NCBI RefSeq assembly: GCF_900110605.1
Contig: NZ_FOFI01000003.1
Location: forward strand, 558,001-622,000
Direction: 5' to 3'
Origin: Epilithonimonas lactis
GTDB taxonomy: Bacteria > Bacteroidota > Bacteroidia > Flavobacteriales > Weeksellaceae
Length of the DNA: 64,000 nt
Positions 17,298-26,018 of the stretch are shown here, piece after piece. The number at the start of each line of letters is the position of its first letter. The first letter of the stretch is position 1. The position numbers and the translations under genes are program-made. The notes beneath the pieces were generated by a model. It saw only the letters and a list, made by a program, of their open reading frames with translations. It had not been told where the DNA came from and made no database searches.

Positions 17298-19136
17298 TTA
17301 ATTCTTAATAAATTTCTGAACCACATCAGTTCCTTTGATCTTCAACAGATAAACGCCTTTGTTGAGTTTGGAAACATTGATCATATTATTATTTGAATTG
17401 ATATTGGATTCAGAAACCTTCCTACCTTCCAGGCTGTAGATCTCTGCAGTTTCTGTCTTTTTGAAATCCATAACAACCGTCAGGTTCTCATTTGCAGGGT
17501 TTGGATAAACTGCCACCGAATTTTTATTGATATCAGACACAGCCAGGGTGATACATTCGTATGCCGGCATTGTGTAACCAGTCGTCGTCATCTCTTGAGA
17601 AATGATTGCGACATCATCACAAGTGAAGCCATAAGTTCCAACCATATCTATAGCCGCTTGTCTTACTGCAATCGCTGCTGTCTGTTGGTTTGCAGAGGAA
17701 TTGGTCATAGCAAGACCCTCCAGAAAGATGCGATCTGTTTTATCTTTACCTATTTTATCATAGATCTTCATCAGCGTTGTAGCCCATATCTGTCCGTCTC
17801 TATGGATATTCGCAGTATTGCTAATACTTGAGGTATATTTTGTGGGATAGTTAGTAATACGTCCAGCCCAACATTCATTATGACCGTCCCAGCCGAACAC
17901 CCAATTGTAATGAGCTTCAGTTGGCGCCCATTGATTTAGACTTCTGCTGTAAGACATGGCCCAGTAATCGCCAGATCCTTCACCCAATCCTTGTGAAGAA
18001 GAAGATTTAAGCCCCGTGACCCAATAGTGAATGGCGTGACCGAACTCGTGCAAAACAACATCTGTATCTTCTGCATCATCTACACAGCCTTCTCCAAAAG
18101 CCAGTCGCTGTGAACTGGGAATAAAATGCGAATTGTCATCGCCACCCACTCCATGCGGGTCGAAAAGCAAAATCCCGTTGTTCAAAGTGGATTTACAAAC
18201 AATGCCTAAAGTTTCATTGATGTAAGCCATACTTTTATCCAAATGATAAAAGGCATTCACAGCTTCAAAACCTTGTTCATTCCTATTAAAAAGGAAATTG
18301 GGAGTAGCTTGAGAAAAAAGACCGGTGGCCGGCGATTCGAAATCGGCAACTTGTACATACTTACTTTTCAAGCTATACGTTCCATTAGTTAAGGTAATAT
18401 CGGACAGCGTCACCAGACTTCTGGCTGCATCCAAACTGGCATTGGTCGCATCATTATTATCCACATAATCTCCACCATAGGCTACATGCGCCACAGATAA
18501 AGGATTAGGATTGAAGATATACGCTGTTCCCGCAGCTTTAACTTCGGCAGGTTTATTTATTGTTTTTTTCTTTGGTTTATCTTTATGATAATTGGCAATA
18601 TCCAAAACTCTGATGACCTCTCCGGAATGTGCATCTACCATTATTTCCCAGTCTCCAGGTGTATCAAAAGAATTGATGATCACCCTATGAACTAACTTGG
18701 TTTCTCCTTCTTCTGTGACGAATACATACAGGTCATTTTCCTGGTGGGTAATCTCACCTTTAATTTCAGCCGCAATTTTTGCTTTATCAAAAGCATCGGT
18801 CTTACTATAGGTAGGATGGGTATCTAATTGTTTTAATTTTTTTGAAACAGACACTTCTGTCCCGAATGTAACTTCTCCTCGGTTATTAAAATGGACAGCA
18901 ATATCGCCTTCGTATACAGGAACTCCATTGATATCTTGTTGAAATCTCAACGTTTCTCCAGACAAACTTTTTCGGGAGGATTTAAACTCAAAATGATCTT
19001 TTGAAGCAGTTCCAATTTTGTTAGAATTTGCAGAGATCCAATCTCTCGCTTTCGATTCAAGTGTTGTCGTTTGAGCATACATTGTAGAAAAGGTCAATGC
19101 AAAGCTCGCAACAAAAAAGTTGATTTTTAAATTCAT
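17298..19136 (-). CDS. Secreted FTP-domain zinc metallopeptidase (M36/M4-like) with T9SS sorting domain
   Basis: A 612-residue preproenzyme. Order: signal peptide (1-21, ending YAQ); fungalysin/thermolysin propeptide (FTP) with FQQDINGVPVYEGDIAVHF at about 65-83; PepSY-like segment to about 180; a catalytic domain with the gluzincin motif HEFGH (His363, Glu364, His367) and Glu386 in LGEGSGDYW as third zinc ligand; and a type A T9SS sorting domain over the last 75 residues (VYPNPANENLTV...KGVYLLKIKG). It should be exported through the Sec and T9SS pathways and activated by propeptide removal, degrading extracellular protein. Assignment to M36 rather than M4 is tentative. Confidence 0.88.
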   Translation of the reverse strand: MNLKINFFVASFALTFSTMYAQTTTLESKARDWISANSNKIGTASKDHFEFKSSRKSLSGETLRFQQDINGVPVYEGDIAVHFNNRGEVTFGTEVSVSKKLKQLDTHPTYSKTDAFDKAKIAAEIKGEITHQENDLYVFVTEEGETKLVHRVIINSFDTPGDWEIMVDAHSGEVIRVLDIANYHKDKPKKKTINKPAEVKAAGTAYIFNPNPLSVAHVAYGGDYVDNNDATNASLDAARSLVTLSDITLTNGTYSLKSKYVQVADFESPATGLFSQATPNFLFNRNEQGFEAVNAFYHLDKSMAYINETLGIVCKSTLNNGILLFDPHGVGGDDNSHFIPSSQRLAFGEGCVDDAEDTDVVLHEFGHAIHYWVTGLKSSSSQGLGEGSGDYWAMSYSRSLNQWAPTEAHYNWVFGWDGHNECWAGRITNYPTKYTSSISNTANIHRDGQIWATTLMKIYDKIGKDKTDRIFLEGLAMTNSSANQQTAAIAVRQAAIDMVGTYGFTCDDVAIISQEMTTTGYTMPAYECITLAVSDINKNSVAVYPNPANENLTVVMDFKKTETAEIYSLEGRKVSESNINSNNNMINVSKLNKGVYLLKIKGTDVVQKFIKN

Positions 19137-19219
19137 AAGTATTTCTTTTAATTCCTTTGCAAATTAATATTTTTTTATCAAATTATTAATTTTAAAATTA
19201 AAAAAAAATAACATTTTAA

Positions 19220-19244
19220 ATGATTATCATAAAATGATTATCAT
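19220..19244. promoter_or_regulatory. Two direct copies of ATGATTATCAT, possible operator
   Basis: ATGATTATCAT occurs at 19220-19230 and again at 19234-19244, 14 bases apart. Each is a near-perfect palindrome around its central base. The pair lies about 85 bases upstream of the M36-type peptidase and has some likeness to Fur-type sites (GATAAT/ATTATC). Operator function is a guess. Confidence 0.35.
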
Positions 19245-19282
19245 GAAATAATTAATTTAAAATTATAATGTTTTTAGAAGAT

Positions 19283-19906
19283 TTACAACTCCCGAATATT
19301 CCGAAAGGTCAGATTAATCCGAGGTTTCATTGGTCTGGCAGATTTGGGAATCCGATGCTCCCAATTGGTTTGCAAATCACCTTTCATAATGAGCAATGAG
19401 CCGTGCTGAAGTGGCAACGTATATTTGTTCTGATGATTGTCCTTCTTTCGAAAATCAAAATTCCGCACTTGCCCGAAGCTCACTGACGCAATCACAGGGC
19501 GATTTCCCAATTCACTTTCCTTGTCGCGATGCCAGGCCACAGAATCGTTTCCGTCTCTGTAAAAATTAAGCAAGACAGAATTGAATTGATGACCAGTCAA
19601 TTTCTGAATTTTATATTTCAAGCCTAAAAGCTCTGGCGTCCAGGCATTCACACTGAATTCATTGCCTCCCAAATGATACGATTTTTCATCGTCGCCGTAC
19701 CAAGCAGTCAGGCGTGGCGTCAAAACTTCTCTGTCAAACATTTTCTGCGTTCGCTGTTTCCACGGAACCGTTTCTATGAGTATCTTTTCAATTTCCGTTG
19801 CTCTTTCTTCAGACAAAAAATGTTCGGTATAATCCAATAACTCGGTCGGAAATTGGTAATATTCGCCTGCATCAAACAAACTGAGCTGCATATCTGTACT
19901 GTACAT
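19283..19906 (-). CDS. alkB: AlkB-type 2-oxoglutarate/Fe(II) dioxygenase
   Basis: A 207-residue DNA or RNA repair dioxygenase that removes N-alkyl lesions such as 1-methyladenine and 3-methylcytosine, releasing formaldehyde. The iron ligands are visible as His126 and Asp128 (VAWHRDKESE) and His184 (NWEHRIPK), with the 2-oxoglutarate arginine in RINLTFR (Arg196/Arg202). NFYRDGNDSVAWH, SFGQVRNFDFR and LPLQHGSLLIM match the compact ALKBH2-like bacterial group. It starts 9 bases after the LexA-like regulator and is probably co-transcribed with it, which suggests induction by DNA damage. The start could also be the ATG five codons downstream. Confidence 0.93.
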   Translation of the reverse strand: MYSTDMQLSLFDAGEYYQFPTELLDYTEHFLSEERATEIEKILIETVPWKQRTQKMFDREVLTPRLTAWYGDDEKSYHLGGNEFSVNAWTPELLGLKYKIQKLTGHQFNSVLLNFYRDGNDSVAWHRDKESELGNRPVIASVSFGQVRNFDFRKKDNHQNKYTLPLQHGSLLIMKGDLQTNWEHRIPKSARPMKPRINLTFRNIREL

Positions 19907-19915
19907 TTTTAAAAT

Positions 19916-20692
19916 TTATTTGGAATTCGAAACCTTGTTGTCCAACGCTTTGATATCTTTTCGGATTTCCAAAAACATATCTTTCAAATTATAATTATCA
20001 AAATTATCGGGCTCAAAATCCTCAGGAAAAATCCCCGACGCATATTGCCAGATTTCCACAATCTCACTCAACGGAATCTCATAGGGCTTGTAAAAAGAAT
20101 TGTCCGCCGAAACCTCGATGGCTCTTTTCTTTTGACCTTTGAATCGTTTGTAGGAAATCCCGTCGTTCAAAGTCACGAAAATGTAACTTTTATTGATTTT
20201 CAAATCCTCAATATCTTCCACATACTTTCCAATGATGAACGAACCATCTTTGAAAGGAGGCATAGAATCGCCTTGCGCAGCGAAAGCCCGATATTTCCCA
20301 TTCGTCAAAAAAGGCAATGAAATCCGCTGAAGACTTTCGATATATTCCGGGTCGCTGTAACCTGACAAATATCCCATCGACGCCTTTTGAGGAATGATTT
20401 CGATGCTGTTGTTTCCCAAATTATCTACGATGATTGGCAGTACGATTCTGTTGTCCGGCAGATTCATCATTTCTTCCAAAGGATATTTTCTGATGTCCAC
20501 CGTCAAAAGCAAATCGATGCTAATATGGAAGAATTTCGACATCGTGATAAGCACGTCATACGGCGGTTCGGAACGGCCATCTTCGTAAGAAACGTACCGC
20601 GACCTTGTGATAATTAAGGTGTCTGCCAACTCTTGCTGAGTCGTCATTTTCTTTGCTCTTAAAAACCTGATGTTATCTGAAAAAATTGACAT
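19916..20692 (-). CDS. LexA-like repressor: XRE helix-turn-helix plus S24 peptidase
   Basis: A 258-residue regulator. Residues about 5-60 form an XRE-type helix-turn-helix (NIRFLRAKKMTTQQELADTL...). Residues about 105-215 form an S24/LexA-type self-cleaving domain with Ser143 (AAQGDSMPPF) and Lys182 (GISYKRFKG) as the catalytic dyad. The putative cleavage loop reads KASMGYLSGY, so the scissile pair would be Met-Gly where LexA has Ala-Gly. The start at 20692 is chosen over a codon seven earlier because it follows a promoter box and begins at the family start. It is divergent from dinB-dnaE with operator-like palindromes between, and precedes alkB, so it most likely represses both transcripts and itself until DNA damage triggers cleavage. 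Confidence 0.85.
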   Translation of the reverse strand: MSIFSDNIRFLRAKKMTTQQELADTLIITRSRYVSYEDGRSEPPYDVLITMSKFFHISIDLLLTVDIRKYPLEEMMNLPDNRIVLPIIVDNLGNNSIEIIPQKASMGYLSGYSDPEYIESLQRISLPFLTNGKYRAFAAQGDSMPPFKDGSFIIGKYVEDIEDLKINKSYIFVTLNDGISYKRFKGQKKRAIEVSADNSFYKPYEIPLSEIVEIWQYASGIFPEDFEPDNFDNYNLKDMFLEIRKDIKALDNKVSNSK

Positions 20693-20741
20693 TGTTATAA
20701 TTTGTAACAACAAATATAATCATTTTGTTTTAAAATGTAAC
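20692..20741. promoter_or_regulatory. Operator-like palindromes between the repressor gene and dinB
   Basis: TTGTTA (20692-20697) and TAACAA (20705-20710) form an inverted pair over the repressor start. CATTTT/AAAATG (20721-20737) forms another palindrome, and TGTAAC recurs at 20703-20708 and 20736-20741, next to each promoter box. Shared half-sites at both promoters fit control by the S24 repressor. Confidence 0.45.
20711..20718 (-). promoter_or_regulatory. TAnnTTTG promoter box for the repressor-alkB transcript
   Basis: Minus-strand TATATTTG lies 18 bases before the repressor ATG, and the TTGTTA...TAACAA palindrome begins just downstream, where a bound repressor would block initiation. Confidence 0.6.
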
Positions 20742-20749
20742 TAATTTTG
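20742..20749 (+). promoter_or_regulatory. TAnnTTTG promoter box for dinB-dnaE
   Basis: TAATTTTG ends only 4 bases before the GTG start of dinB, so the transcript should begin at or next to the start codon (leaderless). Confidence 0.6.
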
Positions 20750-20753
20750 TCAC

Positions 20754-21902
20754 GTGAATCGAGCAATTGTACATATGGATTTGGATACATTTTTTGTATC
20801 CTGCGAAAGACTGAACCACTCAGAACTCAACGGAATCCCTCTGATAATCGGTGGTGGCGACCGTGGCGTGGTGGCTTCTTGCTCGTATGAAGCGCGAAAA
20901 TTTGGGGTGCGTTCTGCGATGCCGATTAGAATGGCACTTAGACTTTGCCCAGATGCAAAAGTAGTCAAAGGCGATTATGAGAATTTCTCTAAAATGTCTC
21001 ATTTGGTAACCGAAGTGATTCAGGATAAAGTGCCGTTGATGGAAAAAGCGAGCATTGATGAATTTTATCTCGACCTTACCGGAATGGATAAATTTTTTGG
21101 CTGTTATCAATGGACCAAAGAAATTGCATCAGCTGTAAAAAATGAAACTGGATTGCCTATAAGTTTTGCGTTGTCGAATAACAAAACCGTTTCAAAAATC
21201 GGAACGGGAGAATCTAAACCTGAAGGTAAATTTCAAATCAGAGAAACAGAAATTCAGCCTTTTTTAAATCCGCTTTCTGTCAAAAAAATTCCGATGGTTG
21301 GGGATAAAACATTTCAACTTCTTTCGAGGATTGGTGTACGAACGATTCACACACTTTCCGAAATGCCCGTTTTGGTGCTTCAACAAATGATTGGCGCGAA
21401 CGGAAAAGAACTTTGGAAAAAAGCAAACGGCATTGATGAAAATCCCGTCGTTCCCTACTCAGAGAAAAAATCGATTTCTTCAGAACGAACTTTTGCAACG
21501 GATTCCATTGATGTTTTGGAAATAAAAAGATTGATTTCGGGAATGGCAGAGAAATTAGCCTATCAATTAAGGCAGGAAAAATGGCTGACTTCCACGGTTG
21601 TCATCAAAATCCGATATTCCAATTTCGATACGGAAACCAAGCAACACAAAATCGCTTACACATCTGCCGACCACACGTTGTCCAGAGTGGCGCTGGAACT
21701 TTTCAACAAAGTTTATACGAGGAGAATGCGAATCAGACTCGTTGGTTTGCGCTTCACAGATTTGGTTCACGGCAATCACCAGATGAATCTTTTTGAAGAC
21801 ACCGAGGAGCAAATGAGCCTTTATCAAACGATGGATTATCTTAAAAACCGATTCGGAAAAGACGCGCTTGGACGAGCGTCTGGATATGATTTCGGTAAAT
21901 AA
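20754..21902 (+). CDS. dinB: DNA polymerase IV (Y-family)
   Basis: A 382-residue translesion polymerase starting at GTG. The active-site acids are intact: Asp9 in HMDLDTFFVSCERL and Asp102/Glu103 in KASIDEFYLDLTG. Downstream are the helix-hairpin-helix region (KKIPMVGDKTFQLLSRIGV) and the little-finger domain. QMNLF at 343-347 is a canonical sliding-clamp-binding motif. The residues NRAIVH before MDLD are conserved in the family, which supports the GTG at 20754 over the ATG seven codons later. The dnaE-type gene begins 20 bases after the stop. Together with the divergent repressor and alkB it forms a DNA-damage cassette. Expect error-prone bypass when induced. Confidence 0.95.
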   Translation: MNRAIVHMDLDTFFVSCERLNHSELNGIPLIIGGGDRGVVASCSYEARKFGVRSAMPIRMALRLCPDAKVVKGDYENFSKMSHLVTEVIQDKVPLMEKASIDEFYLDLTGMDKFFGCYQWTKEIASAVKNETGLPISFALSNNKTVSKIGTGESKPEGKFQIRETEIQPFLNPLSVKKIPMVGDKTFQLLSRIGVRTIHTLSEMPVLVLQQMIGANGKELWKKANGIDENPVVPYSEKKSISSERTFATDSIDVLEIKRLISGMAEKLAYQLRQEKWLTSTVVIKIRYSNFDTETKQHKIAYTSADHTLSRVALELFNKVYTRRMRIRLVGLRFTDLVHGNHQMNLFEDTEEQMSLYQTMDYLKNRFGKDALGRASGYDFGK

Positions 21903-21922
21903 TTTTTTAAAATTTTAATTAA

Positions 21923-24900
21923 ATGTATCTCAACTGTCATTCTTATCACAGTCTTCGTTACGGCACTTTATCGGTTCAAAATCTGGTAGAGCAAGCTTCA
22001 GAACTTGGAATCAAAACATTGGTTTTGAGCGATATTAATACGGTGACCGCCATTTATGATTTCAAAAAAGAATGTGAAAAAAAAGGAATCAAACCGATTG
22101 CAGGCATTGAAGTGAGAAAAGAAAATCGACTACTTTACATTGCAATTGCAAAAGAATTCAGCGGAATTGGAGAAGTGAATAAGATTTTAACTGAACATAA
22201 TTGCGACGGCGTTGAACTTTCTGAAACGGCACCAAATTACAATCAAGTATTTGTCATTTATCCAATTCAAAATATTCCTGAAACTCTGAAAGAAAATGAA
22301 TTCATCGGAATCCGAGAAGAGGAATTGAATCTGTTGATTCGGCCGGAATTTAAAGATAAAATAAACAAAATGGTTGTCCTTCAACCTATCACCTTCAGCA
22401 CAAAAAAGGAATATAATCTTCATCGAATCCTGAGAGCGATTGACGGCAATACTTTGATTTCTAAACTTTCTGAAGATGAGATTTGCAGAAAATCGGAACA
22501 TTTCAAACCGGAAATTAATTTAATAAAATCATTCGAGCAATATCTTGCAATCATTAATAACACAAAAAAAATTCTCGCCGAATGTAGTTTTGAATTTGAT
22601 TTTAAAAAAGTAAGAAACAAACAGTCCTACACAAAATCAAAGAAAACAGATGTAAAAATGCTCAGCAGATTAGCGTATTTGGGATTAAAAAAAAGGTACG
22701 GTTCGAATCACGAAGAAGCCAAGAAAAGAGTTGAGAAAGAACTTAAAGTTATTGATGACCTTAATTTTTGTTCTTATTTCCTAATTACTTGGGATATTGT
22801 TCGCTACAGCAATCGGATGGGTTTTATGCACGTTGGAAGAGGTAGTGGAGCTAACTCCATTGTGAGTTATTGTCTTGGAATCACAGACATCTGTCCAATA
22901 GAACTCGACCTTTATTTTGAAAGGTTTCTTAACCTTAACAGAAAATCACCACCTGATTTTGACATCGATTGGAGCTGGCAAAACAGAGATGACATCTTAA
23001 TGTATATTTTTAAACGATACGGAAAAGATTATGTGGCTTTTTGCGGAACTAATGTAGAATTTAAATATAAATCAATTTTTCGTGAAGTAGGAAAAGCATT
23101 TGGTTTGCCCAAAGAAGAGTTAGACGATTTGGCTGAGAAACCTATGGAAAACCACGACAGAAATTCCATTGTAAAACTTGTTCATCAATATGGAAAATTG
23201 ATGGAAAAATTTCCAAATCAGCGGAGTATGCACGCTTGTGGGATTTTAATTTCTGAAGAACCAATCACCAATTTCACTGCTCTAGAAATGCCACCGAAAG
23301 GATTTCCTATTGCTCAATTTGATATGGATGTTGCAGAAGATATGAGACTCGAAAAACTCGACATTCTCTCTCAACGAGGTTTAGGAACAATCAATGACAC
23401 CGTAGAATTAATCAAAAAAAACAGAGGAATTGAGATTGACATTCGGGACACTTCTATTTCTAAGGACGAATCTGTTTGCAATGAATATTTAGCGATTGGC
23501 AAAACAATCGGCTGTTTTTACATCGAAAGTCCTGCAATGCGTGGACTGCTGAGAAGATTGAAATGTGACAATTACAGAACTTTGGTGGCCGCTTCCTCCA
23601 TCATTCGACCCGGCGTGGCGCAAAGTGGAATGATGCGGGAATATATTTTCCGGCACAATCATCCCAACCAATTTGAATATTTTCATCCTGTTTTTGAGGA
23701 AAACCTGAAGGAAACTTACGGCATTATGGTCTATCAGGAAGATGTGATTAAGATTGCCCAATATTTTGGGGGACTTTCTCACGCGGATGGTGACATTTTG
23801 AGACGGGCGATGAGTGGAAAGGAACGTTCAATTCAGAAATTGAATGAGGTTAAAGTCAACTTTTTTGAATCCTGCAAAAAAGAAGGACATTCGGAGCAAA
23901 TGACGACGGAAGCTTTCCGGCAAATTCAATCTTTTGCAGGCTATTCTTTTTGTAAGGCGCATTCGGCTTCTTATGCGGTGGAAAGTTACCAGAGTTTGTA
24001 TTTGAAGGTCTATTATCCGTTGGAATTTATGGTTTCGGTTATCAATAATCAAGGTGGTTTTTATCGGACAGAAGTTTACATCCACGAAGCGAGAATGTCA
24101 GGCGCTGATGTCCAAAATCCTTGCGTGAACAACAGCGAATATCAGACGATTTTGAAAGGAAAAGAAATCTATCTGGGTTTTATGGTTTTGCAATCGCTGG
24201 AAACTAAAATCGCTCAAATCATTTCTGAAGAACGGGAGAAAAATGGCGATTACAAATCTTTGGAAAACTTCATCAAACGCATTCCGATTGGGATTGAAAC
24301 CATTCAAACCTTGATTTTCATCGGTGCTTTCAGATTTACGGGAAAACCTAAAAATGAACTTTTAGTGGAAGCGAGATTGTTATTAATCAATTATAAAATC
24401 GAAAACAGAAGTATCGCTCTTTTCGATGAACCGGCCAATGACTTTAAACTTCCTGAACTGAAACGAGAACAGTTTGAAGATGCTTTTGATGAAGTTGAGA
24501 TTATTGGATTTCCTGTTTCGTGCAGTCCATTTGATTTGTTACAAACCAAATTCAGAGGGAATGTTTTTGTAAAAGACTTACTGAAGTTTCATAAAAGCCA
24601 AGTGAAAATGCTGGCTTATCTGATTTCCAGGAAACACGTTCCTACGAAAAAGGGTGCGATGTTTTTCGGAACTTGGGTTGATGTGAATGGTGATTATTTT
24701 GATACCGCTCATTTTCCGGATAGTTTGGAAAAATATCAATTTCAGGGTGGCGGTTGTTATCTTTTGCTGGGAACGGTGGAAGTGGATTATCATTTCCCGA
24801 CCATCACGATTCATAAAATGGCGAAGATGCCGATGATTCCTGACCCGCGTTATGCTTATGACAAAGAAAAGCAGTACGATGTCCACAAGCAAATCAGAGA

Positions 24901-24976
24901 AGATGTCAGTATGACGTCCCGAAAACCCTATCCACAGGCACACGAGATTAATTTACCGAGGCAGAAGTTTAATTAG
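21923..24976 (+). CDS. DnaE-type DNA polymerase III alpha subunit, mutasome (DnaE2-like) form
   Basis: A 1017-residue C-family polymerase, shorter than replicative DnaE (about 1160). Order: PHP domain (1-~220), palm with HVGRGSGANSIVSYCLGIT (303-321) and PDFDID (Asp345, Asp347), a third acidic residue in LEKLDIL, fingers with the helix-hairpin-helix region, and an OB-fold near residues 880-990. The PHP site is degenerate: where active PHP domains have TDH-type metal ligands, this has VLSDINT, so proofreading is unlikely. It ends soon after the OB-fold without an evident tau-binding tail. Position directly after dinB and opposite a LexA-like gene points to an inducible, error-prone extender polymerase like ImuC/DnaE2. 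Confidence 0.85.
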   Translation: MYLNCHSYHSLRYGTLSVQNLVEQASELGIKTLVLSDINTVTAIYDFKKECEKKGIKPIAGIEVRKENRLLYIAIAKEFSGIGEVNKILTEHNCDGVELSETAPNYNQVFVIYPIQNIPETLKENEFIGIREEELNLLIRPEFKDKINKMVVLQPITFSTKKEYNLHRILRAIDGNTLISKLSEDEICRKSEHFKPEINLIKSFEQYLAIINNTKKILAECSFEFDFKKVRNKQSYTKSKKTDVKMLSRLAYLGLKKRYGSNHEEAKKRVEKELKVIDDLNFCSYFLITWDIVRYSNRMGFMHVGRGSGANSIVSYCLGITDICPIELDLYFERFLNLNRKSPPDFDIDWSWQNRDDILMYIFKRYGKDYVAFCGTNVEFKYKSIFREVGKAFGLPKEELDDLAEKPMENHDRNSIVKLVHQYGKLMEKFPNQRSMHACGILISEEPITNFTALEMPPKGFPIAQFDMDVAEDMRLEKLDILSQRGLGTINDTVELIKKNRGIEIDIRDTSISKDESVCNEYLAIGKTIGCFYIESPAMRGLLRRLKCDNYRTLVAASSIIRPGVAQSGMMREYIFRHNHPNQFEYFHPVFEENLKETYGIMVYQEDVIKIAQYFGGLSHADGDILRRAMSGKERSIQKLNEVKVNFFESCKKEGHSEQMTTEAFRQIQSFAGYSFCKAHSASYAVESYQSLYLKVYYPLEFMVSVINNQGGFYRTEVYIHEARMSGADVQNPCVNNSEYQTILKGKEIYLGFMVLQSLETKIAQIISEEREKNGDYKSLENFIKRIPIGIETIQTLIFIGAFRFTGKPKNELLVEARLLLINYKIENRSIALFDEPANDFKLPELKREQFEDAFDEVEIIGFPVSCSPFDLLQTKFRGNVFVKDLLKFHKSQVKMLAYLISRKHVPTKKGAMFFGTWVDVNGDYFDTAHFPDSLEKYQFQGGGCYLLLGTVEVDYHFPTITIHKMAKMPMIPDPRYAYDKEKQYDVHKQIREDVSMTSRKPYPQAHEINLPRQKFN

Positions 24977-25129
24977 TAATTTAATATTTCTACATACCTG
25001 TTATCATTGATTATCAAACGATTCTATCACATAACGGATGGGCATTTTGAAAGGTGCAGAAAAATAAGACCGAAGACGCAACTAAAAAATAAACCACGAC
25101 TTTTGGCAATACAATGTTATGAACTTTTT

Positions 25130-25684
25130 TTATTCAATATTTTTACCAAAAGCAATAAATGTCAATTTTGCATCCTTAACAAAGTCTTGCCAAGTCATAT
25201 TTTCAGCATAATTTTCGTTTTGCAATTCAAAATAATATTCAGAAGGTTTTTTGTTTCTATAAAATTCATTCTCAAGAGTTTCATACAATGTCTCATTATA
25301 TGGAAACACCCAAATTCTGAATCTTCTTGTTGCTTTGTTCGGATTTAATAGTAATAATTCTTCAATGCAACAAATCGATATTCTGCTATCACCACTGATT
25401 TCTTTTGGATTCAATAATCCTCTTTCAATTATTGATAATCCCTTAAAATCAATTCCTTTGAATTTGATAGTTTCTGAATTGTTTAGAATGACCTTATTAT
25501 TTTTGGATTTTACATTTGAGATTTTATAGTTGATATTTTGAATTTGTTGATGATCAGCATTTTCAAAGATGATTTTGGCCGTTTTATATTTTTCATCATT
25601 TAATGATTCTGTTTGAGCAAAAAGATTTAGCGGACATAATATTATAAAAACTGTAAAAATACTTATTTTCAAAAAATATCCCAT
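25130..25684 (-). CDS. Secreted protein of unknown function
   Basis: A 184-residue protein with a signal peptide (about 1-23, ending NLFAQ) and a mature part of alternating charged and hydrophobic strands. It has a paired cysteine CC (about residues 104-105) and a region RRFRIWVFPYNETLYETLENEFYRN. I do not recognise a domain. Its start overlaps the end of the small gene at 25669 by 16 bases, so the two are translationally coupled. Genes of this kind are often strain-specific. Confidence 0.6.
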   Translation of the reverse strand: MGYFLKISIFTVFIILCPLNLFAQTESLNDEKYKTAKIIFENADHQQIQNINYKISNVKSKNNKVILNNSETIKFKGIDFKGLSIIERGLLNPKEISGDSRISICCIEELLLLNPNKATRRFRIWVFPYNETLYETLENEFYRNKKPSEYYFELQNENYAENMTWQDFVKDAKLTFIAFGKNIE

Positions 25685-25896
25685 AGCTCATATTTTTCAC
25701 GAAGTTTATTCAAGGCTTCTTTAGCTGGGACAAAATCTTTTTTATCAGATTTCAATCTTTCATCCAAGACTTTTTTCTGCTCTTCTGAGAGTTTAAAATC
25801 ATCTTGTTTTTTATCATAATTGGCTCCAATACTTTCTAAAAACTTTTGAAAAAAATACTTTTTCTCATCTGAAATAGACACGTTATAAGAAATCAT
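25669..25896 (-). CDS. Small acidic/basic helical protein, antitoxin-like
   Basis: A 75-residue cytoplasmic protein, highly charged and helical. The central LSEEQKKVLDERLKSDKKDFVPAKEALNKLREKY resembles the C-terminal part of small addiction-module antitoxins or prevent-host-death-like proteins. The partner gene that overlaps it encodes a secreted protein, not a recognisable RelE or PIN toxin, so a toxin-antitoxin call is not supported. Function unknown. Confidence 0.5.
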   Translation of the reverse strand: MISYNVSISDEKKYFFQKFLESIGANYDKKQDDFKLSEEQKKVLDERLKSDKKDFVPAKEALNKLREKYELWDIF

Positions 25897-26018
25897 ATTA
25901 TAAAATTTTTAGATTAAAAATTGTTCTTGGTTTCATTTTGTATAACGAAATTAAATATAATATTTTTAGCTGACAAGTATTGAATTTTGAAAATGGTGAT
26001 TGACAAATTACAGAAAAC

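Noticed and set aside
25007..25348. 113-residue plus-strand frame rich in Phe and Ile
   Set aside because: Most of it is antisense to the secreted-protein gene on the minus strand, with the composition expected of an antisense shadow and no start signal.
25669..25896. Toxin-antitoxin module
   Set aside because: The small protein is antitoxin-like only in composition, and the overlapping partner is a secreted protein with no known toxin fold.
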